NCBI GenBank assembly: GCA_026419785.1 | Contig: JAODTK010001388.1 | Location: 1-64,000 of the forward strand | DNA length: 64,000 nt | Direction of reading: 5' to 3' | DNA from: Sclerodactyla briareus | Taxonomy: Eukaryota; Echinodermata; Holothuroidea; Dendrochirotida; Sclerodactylidae | Shown: positions 45,840-57,325 of the stretch, piece after piece | Layout: the number at the start of each line of letters is the position of its first letter | Position numbering within the stretch: the stretch's first letter is position 1 | The notes under the pieces: model-generated | What the model was told of the DNA's origin: nothing | The model's input: only the letters and a program-made list of their open reading frames with translations | The model's database searches: none | Translations under genes and position numbers: made by a program

Positions 45840-47200
45840 TTTTTGCGAGACGAAATATTTACGAATGTCCAATCTGCAGCGTTTGCCACAAAGCTTGATG
45901 GCCCCTATTGGTGAATTAAACCTTTGGGAAAACTCAAAAGATATGGAATAGTGAAAGGCCATCTAATCCACGAACAATTTCAAAAACCTGAATTAAAATC
46001 ACCTAGAATGTCTCAGCTCAAGCGAAGTTAGACCGAGACGCCTTGATCTTCCCTCGTAAGGTAAATCTCTAAGATAAAGTGAGGTTCCATAACCCAGACA
46101 GAAATACTCCGGGTGCGGGTCTCACCAGTGCTTAGTTTAAAACAGCCTGGACAACAACTATTTATGAAAGGGGATACGTCCAATCAAGCCAATAATCTAA
46201 TCACCGTTCCTTGCCGCTCAGCACACTGCTCAGAGGGTTTCAAAGAAGAACCAAAATGAACTCGAGATCCTTTTTTTTTTTTTTTTTTTTAGCCACTCAA
46301 CTTGAGGGGAGCGTATCGATTGTGGATACCAACATGCATAACTTTGCAACTTCGAAAATTTGAAAAACATTTGAAAATCGAAAGACATTGGGAGATTATA
46401 TTAAGATCCTTCGGACAATAGCAACATATTCGTTCGAAGCAAATATCCCGTTGACAACTTGATATCGTCCGCAAAGTATTCAAACTTTTCAAATCTAGAA
46501 TGCACTAAATCTTCAAGATCGTCAATTTACGACGGAAAGAGTAATGGTTCAAGAACGGATCCCATGGGGAGCACCACTAGTGACTTTTTGTCAAGGAGAC
46601 GAACGCCATTGATGACAACACGTTGTTCCCTATTAAGAAGCTGCTGACAAATCTACTTGAGGGCGTTCTTCTCAATGGCAAACCTCTCAATTCACACTGT
46701 GAAAAAAAAAAATCAACAGCACTGCTATTGACAACTGCACTTTAACACCTACCGTAAACTCTTTAGAAGATTGTCGAACACGAACGATTTTCCCCCGAAA
46801 AAATTATGCTAAGAACCCCGAATTAGACTATACTCATTGAAAAAGTCGAACCATATGATCCCGAATAATTATTCGAACACTTTGCGGACCAAAAATAGTT
46901 AGACTTAATGGCCTGTAATCACATGAAAGAGACCGATTGCCTTCCTGAAAAATTACCCTCCTTCAAATTATCCAGACAACACTATTGTTAATACCTAGCT
47001 AATGGACAGGCCACTGGTCGGCAAAACTTCAAAAGAAAAGGTAACTCCGTCCAGACCAGAAGTTTTACCAACTATTGAGTTTCTGCAGTTTCTCGTTATC
47101 ACAGCAGGGCGAAACATACACATATCCATACTATTATGAGGACACCAACCACGAGGTCGCTGTGGAAATTGACCAAATTCTCTAATGATATCGCTTCACT
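45840..47200 (-). mobile_element. CR1-like LINE, 3' fragment
   Basis: Homologous to 28960-30200. The minus frame 46289-46492 contains FRSCKVMHVGIHNRY, a reverse transcriptase segment that aligns with VEHAQSYACWFFHNR (broken) in the 63.8 kb element. A pure T run of 20 bases or more at 46271-46291 interrupts it. It sits between repeat R copy 2 and repeat S copy 2, whose equivalents at 8.6 and 10.4 kb are separated by other sequence. Confidence 0.7.
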
Positions 47201-47229
47201 TGAGACATGAATCTCCAGAAGGCGTGCTC

Positions 47230-47720
47230 GATAATAAACAAAATCTGTCCACTACGCCTCGGTGAAATTAATTCACGTGAAAGTCAGCGCAGCAAAATTA
47301 TTGTTTCACGAGATTCGGAATATTGCAGCTGAAAGGAAAGTAGTTTCTCAAAAAAATTAATGTACCCCTTCTCAGATCAAATATAGATGAGAAATGACAG
47401 ATAGCTGGCACACGACGTCGTAAAAAATCTTTCAGATGCAATTAACATTTATTTTATCTTACGTTTTGTTGAAGAGCGATATCTCGGAGTGACGAACCGA
47501 CGAGCGGTTCGAACCAATTTATCTGTCTGCAATTAGATATCGTGTAAACTGGGTGAGATCATTACAGACCATCAACACTCCAGTCTAGTTTGTTATGTTC
47601 TCGAAGTTTACAACTAACCAAATTTACGTTTGTAGTCAACCCGGTAAGGGAGAGAATTTCACGTTCGACTGGACTTAACAGGCATTGAAGCAGGGATGTG
47701 GAAAAGGGAGATGCGAAGGA
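47230..47720 (+). repeat. Segmental repeat S, copy 2
   Basis: Partner of 10420-10930, matching from GCCTCGGTGAAAT through TGGCACACGACGTCGTA, GAACCGACGAGCGGTTC and ATTAGATATCGTG to GGGATGTGGAAA(A)GGGA. Copy 2 is the more compact. Confidence 0.75.
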
Positions 47721-47879
47721 ACGAAACAATGGGAACTGACAATACCACCGGGCTTGCACGGGAGTCTGAGGGAAAAGGGCGTGGAAAAAAGCGGTTTTTG
47801 TTGTTTGTCGACGGCAAATCACCCTTCGCATGTCAGGCCATGTTCAGCCCAACTCACACCACTTGATACTAGCGCCAGC

Positions 47880-48403
47880 CTTTACGTGTAATATCAAATC
47901 AAAAGTGGACCATGAACGTGGGTAGATCCAGTACGTGCTGGACTAACCCAGTATCGAGTCAACCATCATACTGAATTGCACGACTTCTGCCTTTTGCGGT
48001 TTGTCCACATGGATGTTAGAATCTCCCAGAAAGAGAACTGAGAGTATTGCAGTGGAGTGACGTCCGTAAAAATGATTGTAACACAAAACTTGTTGAGTTT
48101 TGTTTGTTTTTCTGATGGTATAAAACGTCCCATAGTTACACTTTCTTGAAAATACAAATTGATACTTACTTCCACATATAAACTCACACTGGCCAAATAC
48201 CGGTCCATATTGTGATGACTAGGTTTTAATACGTCGTCACTGCCAATCTGGTTGCAGTACCAATGTGCTGTGAATGGTCGTGTATGTGTGTTTGCGGTCG
48301 TTTTGTAGTAGGTTTGTCTATATGTATGTTCGTCGCGATATCTCCTGAATCTCCCGTGAATGCCCTCATAATATAATTCCATGTGAGAGGCAGAAATGCT
48401 CAA
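47880..48403 (-). mobile_element. L2-like LINE endonuclease fragment in a 145-codon open frame
   Basis: The minus frame 47966-48403 is open. Its last 30 codons overlap, in another frame, FLGDSNIHVDKPQKAEV (about 47985-48035), the GDFN..H.D motif of the LINE endonuclease. After the stop there is a HVHG-type segment near 47905-47920, followed by a degenerate (H)TLDL-like stretch. It corresponds inverted to 17980-18190. The upstream part of the frame (HTYRQT, FTAHWYCNQ) corresponds to 17690-17900 and is probably flanking repeat Q DNA. Confidence 0.5.
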
Positions 48404-48409
48404 TGGCGG

Positions 48410-48875
48410 ATGTTCGGGATGTTCGGGAGTCCCATAACAAACAACATGCTCAGACGTTTTAAAGATAGGTAGAGCGGTAAACTTGAGCTATAGACATGAT
48501 CAATTTAATATTACCATTCACACTTTCATCTACATTTGCTATTCACATAAGCGATACGCCATGACCTGCTCAAGATGGTAGGGATTTTAACGAACGTGGA
48601 ACAGGGTACTGGGTTAGCGAAAAGTAATCTCCTGGTGTTGATTTGTATTTGATGAATGAGGCATCTATGGGGCAATTTCCGGAATAAGTAATTGGAACGA
48701 ACCTAGAAATAATAGCAAAATTTTCACAGCGGCTAAGGTGGATACAGTATGGTAAAGAGTGGAAGCTGTTGTGAAGCGAAAAAAGGAATGCGCGTAAACC
48801 ATTACGCCATAAATGAGCGGTGGCGCGTAAACGTGACCATCTAATTGTTAGATTGACCACTTAGTTGATTCTCGC
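48410..48875 (-). repeat. Inverted piece of repeat Q
   Basis: The minus strand of 48570-48860 matches the plus strand of 3500-3720 and 17290-17470 (CTCACAAC(A)GCTTC, AATTTTGCTATTA, GAAATTGCCCCATAGATG, GAGATTACTTTTCGC). A 96-codon minus frame is open across it but is not preserved in the other two copies, so I do not call it a gene. Confidence 0.55.
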
Positions 48876-48879
48876 AAGA

Positions 48880-49673
48880 AACAAAACAGTCTGCGATATT
48901 AACTAGTGCTGATCCAGTACAGTGATAACAAAAACGTTTGAATTGTGCGGTTGTAGCACTGATGAGTTAACGGGAACAAATATTTAACTTGATTCAAATT
49001 TCACACAATTCACACCATTATTTAGACATTCACGAGTTAAGTTAATTAAGCGTCAGTACCCTATTCATCTATTGTACCAGCTAGATTTAGATCGTTTTTG
49101 GACATAATTGGTTTCCTCAGTTGGGGAGCACATTACTTCGTGTTTCATTTATGGGCTCATTCTAATCACTCCTTCCAGAGAATGGCGAACAAACATCCCC
49201 TACCTTACTAGATGATGAGTAGCAATCCTAAATCAAACCACCCCCCAAAACCAGTCTGGTGACATGAAACTAAACAGGAACCGGGGTGTGTCGAGGAGTC
49301 TGTTCAAATATGAAATAACCAAATGTGTGGCTAGCAGGGTTACATACGGAAGCTTAATAGGGCCAACGTAAAAAAAAATCTATTTGCATTTTTTTTTCAT
49401 ATCTCACGATTGAGAATCGATTTGCTTTTTTTCTTCGCTAAACTCACGATTAAGCTACGTTCACGTCCGGTAACGGCAAAAAATAACGGAAAAAATATTG
49501 TCACCTACAGGGTGCAAATTGCCGCCCCGTGCCGTTACCGGGAAGAGTGACGCCATCTTCATGACCCATACTGACCTCTGACTGACTATTTACATCTGAA
49601 AAGTATGGCTAGAGTCACCAATAACACTGACTATGTATCAAGATAGTAAATTTTAATGTGTAGGATATATACT

Positions 49674-49709
<36 letters not shown>

Positions 49710-50640
49710 GATATATATATATATATATATATCTGCAAATTTTGAAATTCCCCACGCGTAATTGAGAATGTTTGATCAGTTAATGACCTTTGACCCGAAG
49801 TTCCATACAACACGATCAAGAACACTCTACACTGGCCAGAGGATCGTGATTATTCCACTGGATCTGAGGAGACTGAGAAGAACATTCTCGAAATTATTTG
49901 ACAATTTTCACGTAAACTGGACGATCATGCCCCTTTTTAAGATCTTTGACTGAAATTCCTGTACATCATGAATGCATGGCTAGCAGAGAGAATAAACATG
50001 ATGACATATCAAGATATTCCATTCCTGGATCTGGTGGAAAGATACCTTGGTAAGTATTACAATTTTGACCATGATGATAATCAGCCCCTTCAATGACCTT
50101 TGACCTGAAATTCAAGAAATGGAAATAATAAAAAAAAAAGCGAACATTATGAAATAGTCAAAAGTTGATAATTTGTTAAAATAAAAAAAATCTGAAAATT
50201 ATTGACATTTCACCTATGATGAAAAGCCCCTTTAAGGATCTTTAACCAAAAATTAAAAAAAAATGTACCACTATGGAACTATAACACTAAGTATCATGAT
50301 TACCCAACTCGATCTGCAAGAGAATATACATTTTTCAAATTATTTGACATTTCACATAATTGAGAACTATGCCGCTTCATGACCTTTGACCTGAACAATT
50401 CTGTACACCCGGAAGTACAACTATCACAGAAGCACTGACTAGTAGTATAAGATAATCACCTTGGTCTATGAAGAGATGCATTCTGCAGTTTTTCACACTA
50501 AGACCTATTATGCTCCTTCAACGACCATTGACCAAGAGTTCTAGTTGAACCAAAGGTAAATGAACATTGTGTGCAAGTTTTGGTCCGTCATCCACCAACG
50601 ACCGGCCAAAGGGGGCAGAAGTTTGACGGATGGATGATAA
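48880..50640 (+). repeat. Segmental repeat T, copy 2, with minisatellite
   Basis: Partner of 19480-20940. From about 49780 it becomes an array of degenerate units of roughly 130-170 bases, each containing a form of CTTTGACC(T/C)GAAATTC and a TATCAAGATATTCCATT-like segment, ending in ACGACCGGCCAAAGGGGGCAGAAG. A TA microsatellite interrupts it at 49664-49733. Confidence 0.65.
49664..49733. repeat. AT microsatellite
   Basis: A TA dinucleotide run of about 70 bases inside repeat T copy 2. Absent from copy 1 at the equivalent place, 20265. Confidence 0.9.
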
Positions 50641-50644
50641 TGAC

Positions 50645-51990
50645 TGACCTGTAGATCACAAAGCAATAGCTGGGGTTAAGTTTAAATCTCATCTGCCAAA
50701 CTAAAAGCAGGTCTGTTAGAGGTATTCCACGGCCTTCTTCTCGTTGAACCTTTTCACACTTTACACGCGTTTTTGGGTCGACGCTAGTAAACTAGGGTGA
50801 CTCACCGAGCGAACAAAGTGGAACTTTATTTTAACAACTCGACGGTGTTTTGAGACCGTAATTCAATGAAGGGTTTTTCAGCTGAACACTTCTTCTCAAA
50901 ACGGGAATTGAAGTTGTCATTGCTAAACTTTGGGGTATTCCTTACTCGTTGCAAACACTCCTCATTGGCTGCTAGTCCATGCATTACACTGATCACGTCG
51001 TATTGAAATAGATACTGTATTTCCTGTAAAAGGGGTTTGACTGAAAGCCATTTCGAACACGCCAAAATACACACAGGTATTTCGGTATTTCAAAAAGAAC
51101 AATTGAAGCATAGGAATGGAAATGCCAATCCATATTGGCTAGGTGTAAGTTTACGCTACAACTTACTTCTAAATCCCTTTGCCGTGAAAATTAGGGACCA
51201 AAACTCTGAATATTCAGACTGAATGATCGACTCTTTCTCAGGGATGTTGATTAATCAGCTCTGAGAAAGAGTCGAAATTATCTCGAATTTCAGAGTTTAA
51301 GATGTTGATTGAAGTGAGAGAGTCTCCTCTGCGTTTTTGTTTTGCGTAGGCATACGCCAGAATTTTGCATACATGTAGACGTTTTTGGTTATTCCCACGT
51401 GGTCAGCGGTCACCAGGCGTGTGAATCATCACGGGCTCATATACCATTCACGACTCCTTACGCCGGTGGCATGCATCTAATTCGCCACCGGCCGTTTTGC
51501 TCACATTTTGCATAGGTGGAAAGGATACCGAGGGTGGGTCATAAAGTTGGTGACCGCGACCCGCCGGGCTAATGAACTGCTACACAGGAACAATCCACGG
51601 GAGCCGGGCCTAGATCCTTTCTCCTCTGTCTGTGCCAATGACATCGATCAGCTCACACAGTGTTTACATAGTGTACTCGAGATTCGTTTTCGGGGTATAT
51701 CCCAAGGGTTTGATATCTTGGACTGCGGCCGTCCCTGTCACGATGTCATACAAATGATGATGCTGGATCATTTTTTTTCCGAAATAACGCTAGACCACCA
51801 AATGTTACGGGCTGGCAGTGATTGTAGATTAGGATGATCCGTTTCTAGTAGCATTGAGTAATGAAGTAGTAATATTATAAAAGTGATATGGTATAACATA
51901 TCGTAATTCATATGGACGTACAAGAGAAGAATGTTTAACAGAATAGTAGAGGATATAACCATTTACAACCATACTGAACCAGGCTAGCCT
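50645..51990. other. No recognised gene
   Basis: The frame 51508-51837 (plus, 109 codons) and the minus frame 50826-51074 are open but unrecognised and single-copy. At 51225-51275 the sequence GACTCTTTCTCAG is followed about 25 bases later by CTGAGAAAGAGTC, a perfect 13-base inverted repeat around a short loop. Confidence 0.4.
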
Positions 51991-52019
51991 TAACCCCGTC
52001 CGTTTTTTGTTTGTTGTAA

Positions 52020-52280
52020 CAAATAAAGTGGATCATATATTGTCGGATGGTTATGTGGTTGAAGGAATGTGAAAAATATTTCAATGTTGTGCGGTCGGTA
52101 TATTCCAGAAGGAATCAAATCTGTCTTATCGATGTGAGAGGGCCCTCCTAAAATCCAAGATAGAAAACTCATCGATAAACACGATGTAAATTTTCTATTG
52201 TGGTAAGGATTCCATGGAATTCAATTTTCCCGGAATGTGCCATCATTGACCGCATCCGTAACTTGTAAATATTCTTCTCC
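52020..52280 (-). repeat. Extra partial copy of the class 2 3' region
   Basis: CGATGTGAGAGGGCCCT, AACTC, GATTCCATGGAATTCAAT and GCCATCATTG match 52700-52800 beside gene D and 31530-31610 beside gene B. So this 3' segment is tandemly duplicated left of gene D. Confidence 0.55.
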
Positions 52281-52619
52281 ATGCCACCGAAAACTACAGA
52301 TTATCATTAAATAAAGAGTTGATACGGACTGCGACAAGAGTGCATATGTGTCAATGAAGCATGTAAATCAGCTTTTGTGTAGTTGAGGGTTCTCCCGAAT
52401 TGTGTTGTGATTTCTCGTCACGCAATCCAAAGGCAAAGAAACAACGGGACAACAAGGTTACGGTGTAAGTGGCGGACTTTGTCGGACCCATTGAGGGCCT
52501 TCCAGTTTTAGGTCGCCATGTCTTATTTCTTCCTTTGTTCTGAATCTGGTTGGCAATATGCATACTACGCGACAATTGCAGTAGAGTTAAACATACAAGA
52601 GATACGTCTAAGGCCTAGG

Positions 52620-55600
52620 ATCGAAGATGAGGATGGGTTGCATTGTGATGAATAGTAAGTTTTGCGGAAAAGGTGGATATTTTAGATGGAATTAAACTGT
52701 CTATTCGATGTGAGAGGGCCCTAAATATCTAGCAACTCGGGATAAGGACGATGAGGAGATTTCCATGGAATCAATTGCCTTTGATGTGGCATCATTGTTG
52801 TCGCATCCGTTACAACATGCTATATTCGGCCTATTATGTGCTCCGGTTCTATTGTGTTTGGATGGTATTTTTGACGCTAAGTGATCTTTGATCTATATAT
52901 CCAAAGCAATTGTAGATGAATGAGATGAGATACTTCTATGTTTTAATCGCTCGTGAATCCGACTTATTGTGTGCCAAGTTCGCATCCGCATCCGCTCTAT
53001 GGATCTGTGGCCTTCTTAGGTGAGGATTCAATAAGAGCGGATGCGTAGTGCTGTGTGATCATAAAATCAGATTCACGTGATGGTAAGGTAAGTGCTTATT
53101 CAATATGTGGAAATATAATGGAAATGAGCATGCGTGAACGCCAACCCTACCACCATGGACCAATGCGACTTGATGGTCGCATACCGCGAATGGAAATATC
53201 TTCGTCATGGAGCGCGATAAACGTCCGTGTGCATGAGGTGCTGGCCCATTTCTATGGCCTCAGACACTTGCGTCGCTTCCAATCAAGTGAAGTTACATTT
53301 TTACCAATCATAACCGCACCCCGCTCCGCACTCAAGGAATTCCTACCTTGAACAGTAGAACCTCAACAAACAAAACGACCAAATGAAAATCGTAAATTCA
53401 CTATGCATTTAGCTATTGGAACAACCAACAACTAAACAATTGAAATAGTGTAAGTGAACTCAGGGAACACACGGATCCGTTTCGAGTTCACTCTTCTCAA
53501 AGAATCTATCACAAAAATTCTCATTGTACTACTGTGTTCCATTAGTCCATACAAATAAATTTTATGACCTGGCTAGTTGCTTTGTGTATTCTCTGATCTG
53601 CAGGCATTTTTCTGCTCGTCCGACCGTAAGCCACCGTTCTAAACACTTCCTAGAATTTCCATTGCATGTTGATCTGTTATGTAAGCTATGCGACCAACAT
53701 ATCCGAAACGTCACCGCGTCCGACATGCGTAATCCCTTCGTTCCTCGTTAAGTCAAGGACCACTATGGATTGGAGCCATCCTGAGCCGCTTGCGACCTAC
53801 TGGTTTTATTACAACGGCATATAGTGGAGATTCCTCTTTTTCCTTTTGGTCGGCTGACTCGTGACAGGGCAGTGACTGAGGTCGGTATTTCGTTTTCATT
53901 GTCACTTTGGGGGATCCATATCACCAATCGATGAGTAATCGACACGTAATATGCAGAGTTGTGGGGGACGCAGTAGTATTTTGCCCTGCGTCATCATTCC
54001 CCAATACCTGTCACGTTTGATTTTACTTTCTGCTCCGTTTGATGGCGAGTTACCAGAGCCTCAATGATACAAGGAAACAGGCTTGCACCAGATCACTGGG
54101 TGGGGATAGGTTGTTGTGGTTTATCGGGCTTGTATTGCGTACTTGAGTTCGGAGGAGGATTATGCGAAGAATATATTTGCATTCTGGGAGGTGTTGTGGC
54201 ATTGCGTAGCTGAATTTTTGGTGTTCTCCGGACAAGTTACAGGATAGTGGAATTAATAATAGTATCCACACGTAGAATTGGATAAGGGTTTCAAGGAAAC
54301 ACCTCTGGTAAGCAGCTCGGACCTTAGAAGCAGTCAACCTCAGCAAGTATTTTTTTGAGTCAACGAGGCAACAGGATCGTATGATCTGTTGGTGTGTCCA
54401 TTATTTCAGTGTATGTATTTGTGTGCCATTGCTTTTCCGGAAAAAACCGATTGTCTGTTTACTCCACAGTACAGTTGAACGTTCACATTAGCATGATAAT
54501 TGCGAGAGTATCGCCTGACAGCGTATGCCTCTCAGATTGTCCCAGTCCTGGAAGCATGCTTGTGACGCTCGCGACATGCAAACGAAGCTCTCTCTTCCTT
54601 CGGGTGATCACCGTTATGGTTCACAAAATTATCCAAACATCACGTACGAGTTCCATATGTTTGTCAGTCAGTTGCGGTGGGTGTGTACTCCAAGCAATTA
54701 TCTCTGTTCGAATTGGACGCAACGCTCTCACCCAGGCGATATTAGTGAATCGTATATGTTTGCCTGCTGTGCCACCGTCGTGAGGATACTACAGTAACTT
54801 TTCTTGTCCCACAAATACAACTCCGTTTGAATTCGGGGGTCTGTCAAATGTAACAAACTTCTGAGAAAGAGAGAGGCTTAAACACTGATCAATGAGAAAG
54901 AATGTTGACCAATGGCGGTTAGAACAAAATTCTTCATGTTGATATTACCTTCCCCCAACAATAGGCTAACGGTTACGTTGCAACAAATAACACAATCGTT
55001 CGTGTCGAGGAAGGAGAATTGCGGTCCGTACTTAGTATGCGTCCTTTTCCAACGTAACGGCGTTGCAAAAAAAAAACGAGAGCAGGCAATGGGTTATAGA
55101 ATGGGATCCCCACCCGTAAAATATTCATTAGAAAATAGGTGCAGTAAAAAATTGAACGGGTATGTAACACACAAAATATATAACTCCTGATAGCCCAAAG
55201 CCTGTTTTCAGGTAAAGGACATCCAATGGTAAGAGATTTTGCCTTTTTCAGAAAGCGATGGGGATTCTTTTCTTCAAAACTTGCTAGGTTTTTTAGTACC
55301 CAAACAAACTGCTATTTGAAGGTAGTTCCCTTGTCCAGTGGTTGAAGACGCCAATCACTGAACAAAGCGCCATGTCTGTTGAAACCAACGTTTCGACAGC
55401 TGGTTAGCTGCCGCTCTCCTCATAATTATTGAGCCCAATATGCCAGACGCATACACAATGGCGTCGTTTAGCCAAGAAAAGTACAGTACCCTCACTTATC
55501 ACTATATCACTTTGACTTTTTCTTACCCTGTCGATATCTAGGTCGGCAAACAAAAATGCGGGAAAGAAACAGGTATTCTAGCCCCCTTTGATTGATCAGC

Positions 55601-56500
55601 AATCCTGGCGTTACACTGACCTTAAGTTTTAGCAACCCTTTTACAACCTCTGCACCATTCATTTCGACTAAAAGCACAATGCAAGGTAACGTTTATTACT
55701 TTTACCAGGTGCTGATTTTTTTGTGGATTTCTTGTGCCGCGCCGCCTTTCGGAGAGGACCGCCTAGTCTCTTCACGTTTGAATCTACGGTCCTGTTGGCC
55801 TTGACACCACTCCTTATTGCCCTGTATCGCCACTGTGAACAATTTACTGTCGGAATTGCAGAAAAGTTGCAGGTAATTACTATTATTTGATTGCCATTAA
55901 TATACAGTGAATTCACAGTAAACTGAGGTCTCTATGAAATTCACAATAATCCCTGTGAACCTCAAATTTACAGAATTACTTTTTTCAACATTGTTTGTCA
56001 CTGCCAGTCTTAAATACTTACAACTTCTAGAGTCGATAGTCACAAAACCTCATCACTTATGATCAACAAAATAATCCAAATGTAAAATAAATCTGTAACC
56101 ATGATAAACAATAAAATGGAAAAATATAAGTCTGTCCCTCCACATTCGCAATTGTCTGACCCGACCTTAGTCACTGCGTATTGTCTGAGCTAACTGGAAT
56201 ATACCGACAGTTTTATATTTCCAGATCCGTACAGATTCGGTCTCGCAAATTGAACAAACTGAACATGGTCCGTGGTAGGTGTCTAGACAAGTGGCATTAC
56301 CTATCCTGGAGTTGCTGTCCTTCTTGGAAGTTCGTTGGTTGTTCGACAACAAATCTGTCTTCAAAATTCTAGGTTCAATTCTAAGTTCCCAATGATAAGT
56401 ACTGCCGCTCCCGGGTGAACCTTTGCAAACCCAACCATTGATGCGTCTACGATAACTGTACTTATATATTTATACCTGTGGGTAATATGGTAGTTGAATA
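52620..56500 (-). CDS. Receptor-like gene D (tail class 2)
   Basis: Minus-strand family member. From 5' to 3' there is a 5' exon block at 56180-56440 (65-codon minus frame), a small exon at 55706-55860, a block at 55130-55400, the Ig-like exon 54370-54860 and the stalk/membrane/tail exon 53770-54304. A 3' region at 52620-53720 is shared with gene B. The small exon ends in AGCACCTG before GTAAAAGT, as in A, C and E, and its minus frame (55668-55916) reads KANRTVDSNVKRLGGPLRK. Frame breaks are frequent. Repeat U lies directly on its 5' side. Confidence 0.5.
53770..54304 (-). CDS. Gene D stalk, transmembrane helix and tail exon
   Basis: It starts at the conserved junction (54304). The stalk reads NLSGEHQKFSY in the 98-codon frame 54050-54346, with HNNLSPP just before the membrane segment. 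The helix is degraded: Q/PIPT in place of PIPYLVI. The tail keeps MDPP and ADQKEKEESPLYAVVIKP (the last nine residues at 53801-53827), then RKRLRMAP in shifted frame. The Tyr in PLYAVV has Val at +3 but Pro at -2, so it is only ITIM-like. Confidence 0.45.
54370..54860 (-). CDS. Gene D Ig-like domain exon
   Basis: Acceptor after TTTCTCAG at 54860. The minus strand keeps CGTCCAATTCGAAC, TGCTTGGAGTACAC and CAACTGACTGACAAACATATGGAA, equivalent to NCLEYT, PQLTDKHMG. The plus frames 54394-54783 and 54525-54797 run antisense to it and are shadows. Indels break the minus frame at least three times. Confidence 0.4.
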
Positions 56501-56589
56501 TGATATGAGTCAGACAGACGGACAGACAAAGTTACTGGAACGTCTGTGAAACGAGATGAATATTTCAGTTTCTTCTCTCAGAAATACTG

Positions 56590-57200
56590 AAAAAACAAAT
56601 ACATGTACGATCGAGGCTAGTCAATATCCTGTTTTCTTTGTTGCAGAATACCTGTGAAAACGATAAAAATGCCAATATAAACGGAATATTTATTTAACTA
56701 TATGATAGATAGTAAATATTACGTATCACATAATATTTATCTACGACTAGAATGCTTTCATCGTATGGTCTCTTGCAAAACATTTGGAGAAGAACCGAGA
56801 ATGATTCATCGACTCAGTGCAATCACTGGTGTCAACAAATCAAAAATGAATGCGATGGGTACTGAGGGGGGGGGGGCATATTTATGTTGTTATGAGTAAA
56901 CCCATAGTCAATATCCTGTTTTCTTTGTTGCAGAATACCTGTGAAAACGATAAAACGCCAAAATGAACGGAATGTCCTATTGACCGAATGATAATTAATA
57001 ATTATTATTACATTAACATAATATTTATCTACGACTAAAATGCTTTCATCGTATAGTCTCCTACAGAAATATTTGGAGGAAGAACCGAGAGTGAATCATC
57101 GACTCAGTGCAATCACTGGTGTCAACAAATCAAACTGAATGCGTGGGTGTACTGGGAGATTGCCTATATTTTGTTGATGAGTAAACCCATTGTCAACAAC
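56590..57200 (+). repeat. Repeat U, two tandem copies upstream of gene D
   Basis: The segment AGTCAATATCCTGTTTTCTTTGT...GTTGCAGAATACCTGTG starts at about 56617 and again at about 56908. Each unit of roughly 290 bases continues with CGATAAAA, ATATTTATCTACGACTA, ATGCTTTCATCGTAT, GAACCGAGA and GACTCAGTGCAATCACTGG. The internal plus frame 56702-56899 is not kept in unit 2. Confidence 0.85.
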
Positions 57201-57325
57201 GTACACCTCAGATGTATTGTATTGTTACGGCAATAAAATTAGATTAAGGTTTCCGTATTGAATGACAGTACGAAACCAAAACACATTAACTGCTACTACT
57301 ACTACTATTTAACACGTTATTCTGC

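Noticed and set aside
49631..50640. CRISPR-like regular array
   Set aside because: The units are degenerate, adjacent and long, with no unique spacers between identical repeats. It is a minisatellite.
54394..54797. 129- and 90-codon plus-strand frames
   Set aside because: Antisense to the Ig-like exon of gene D and not preserved in copies A to C.
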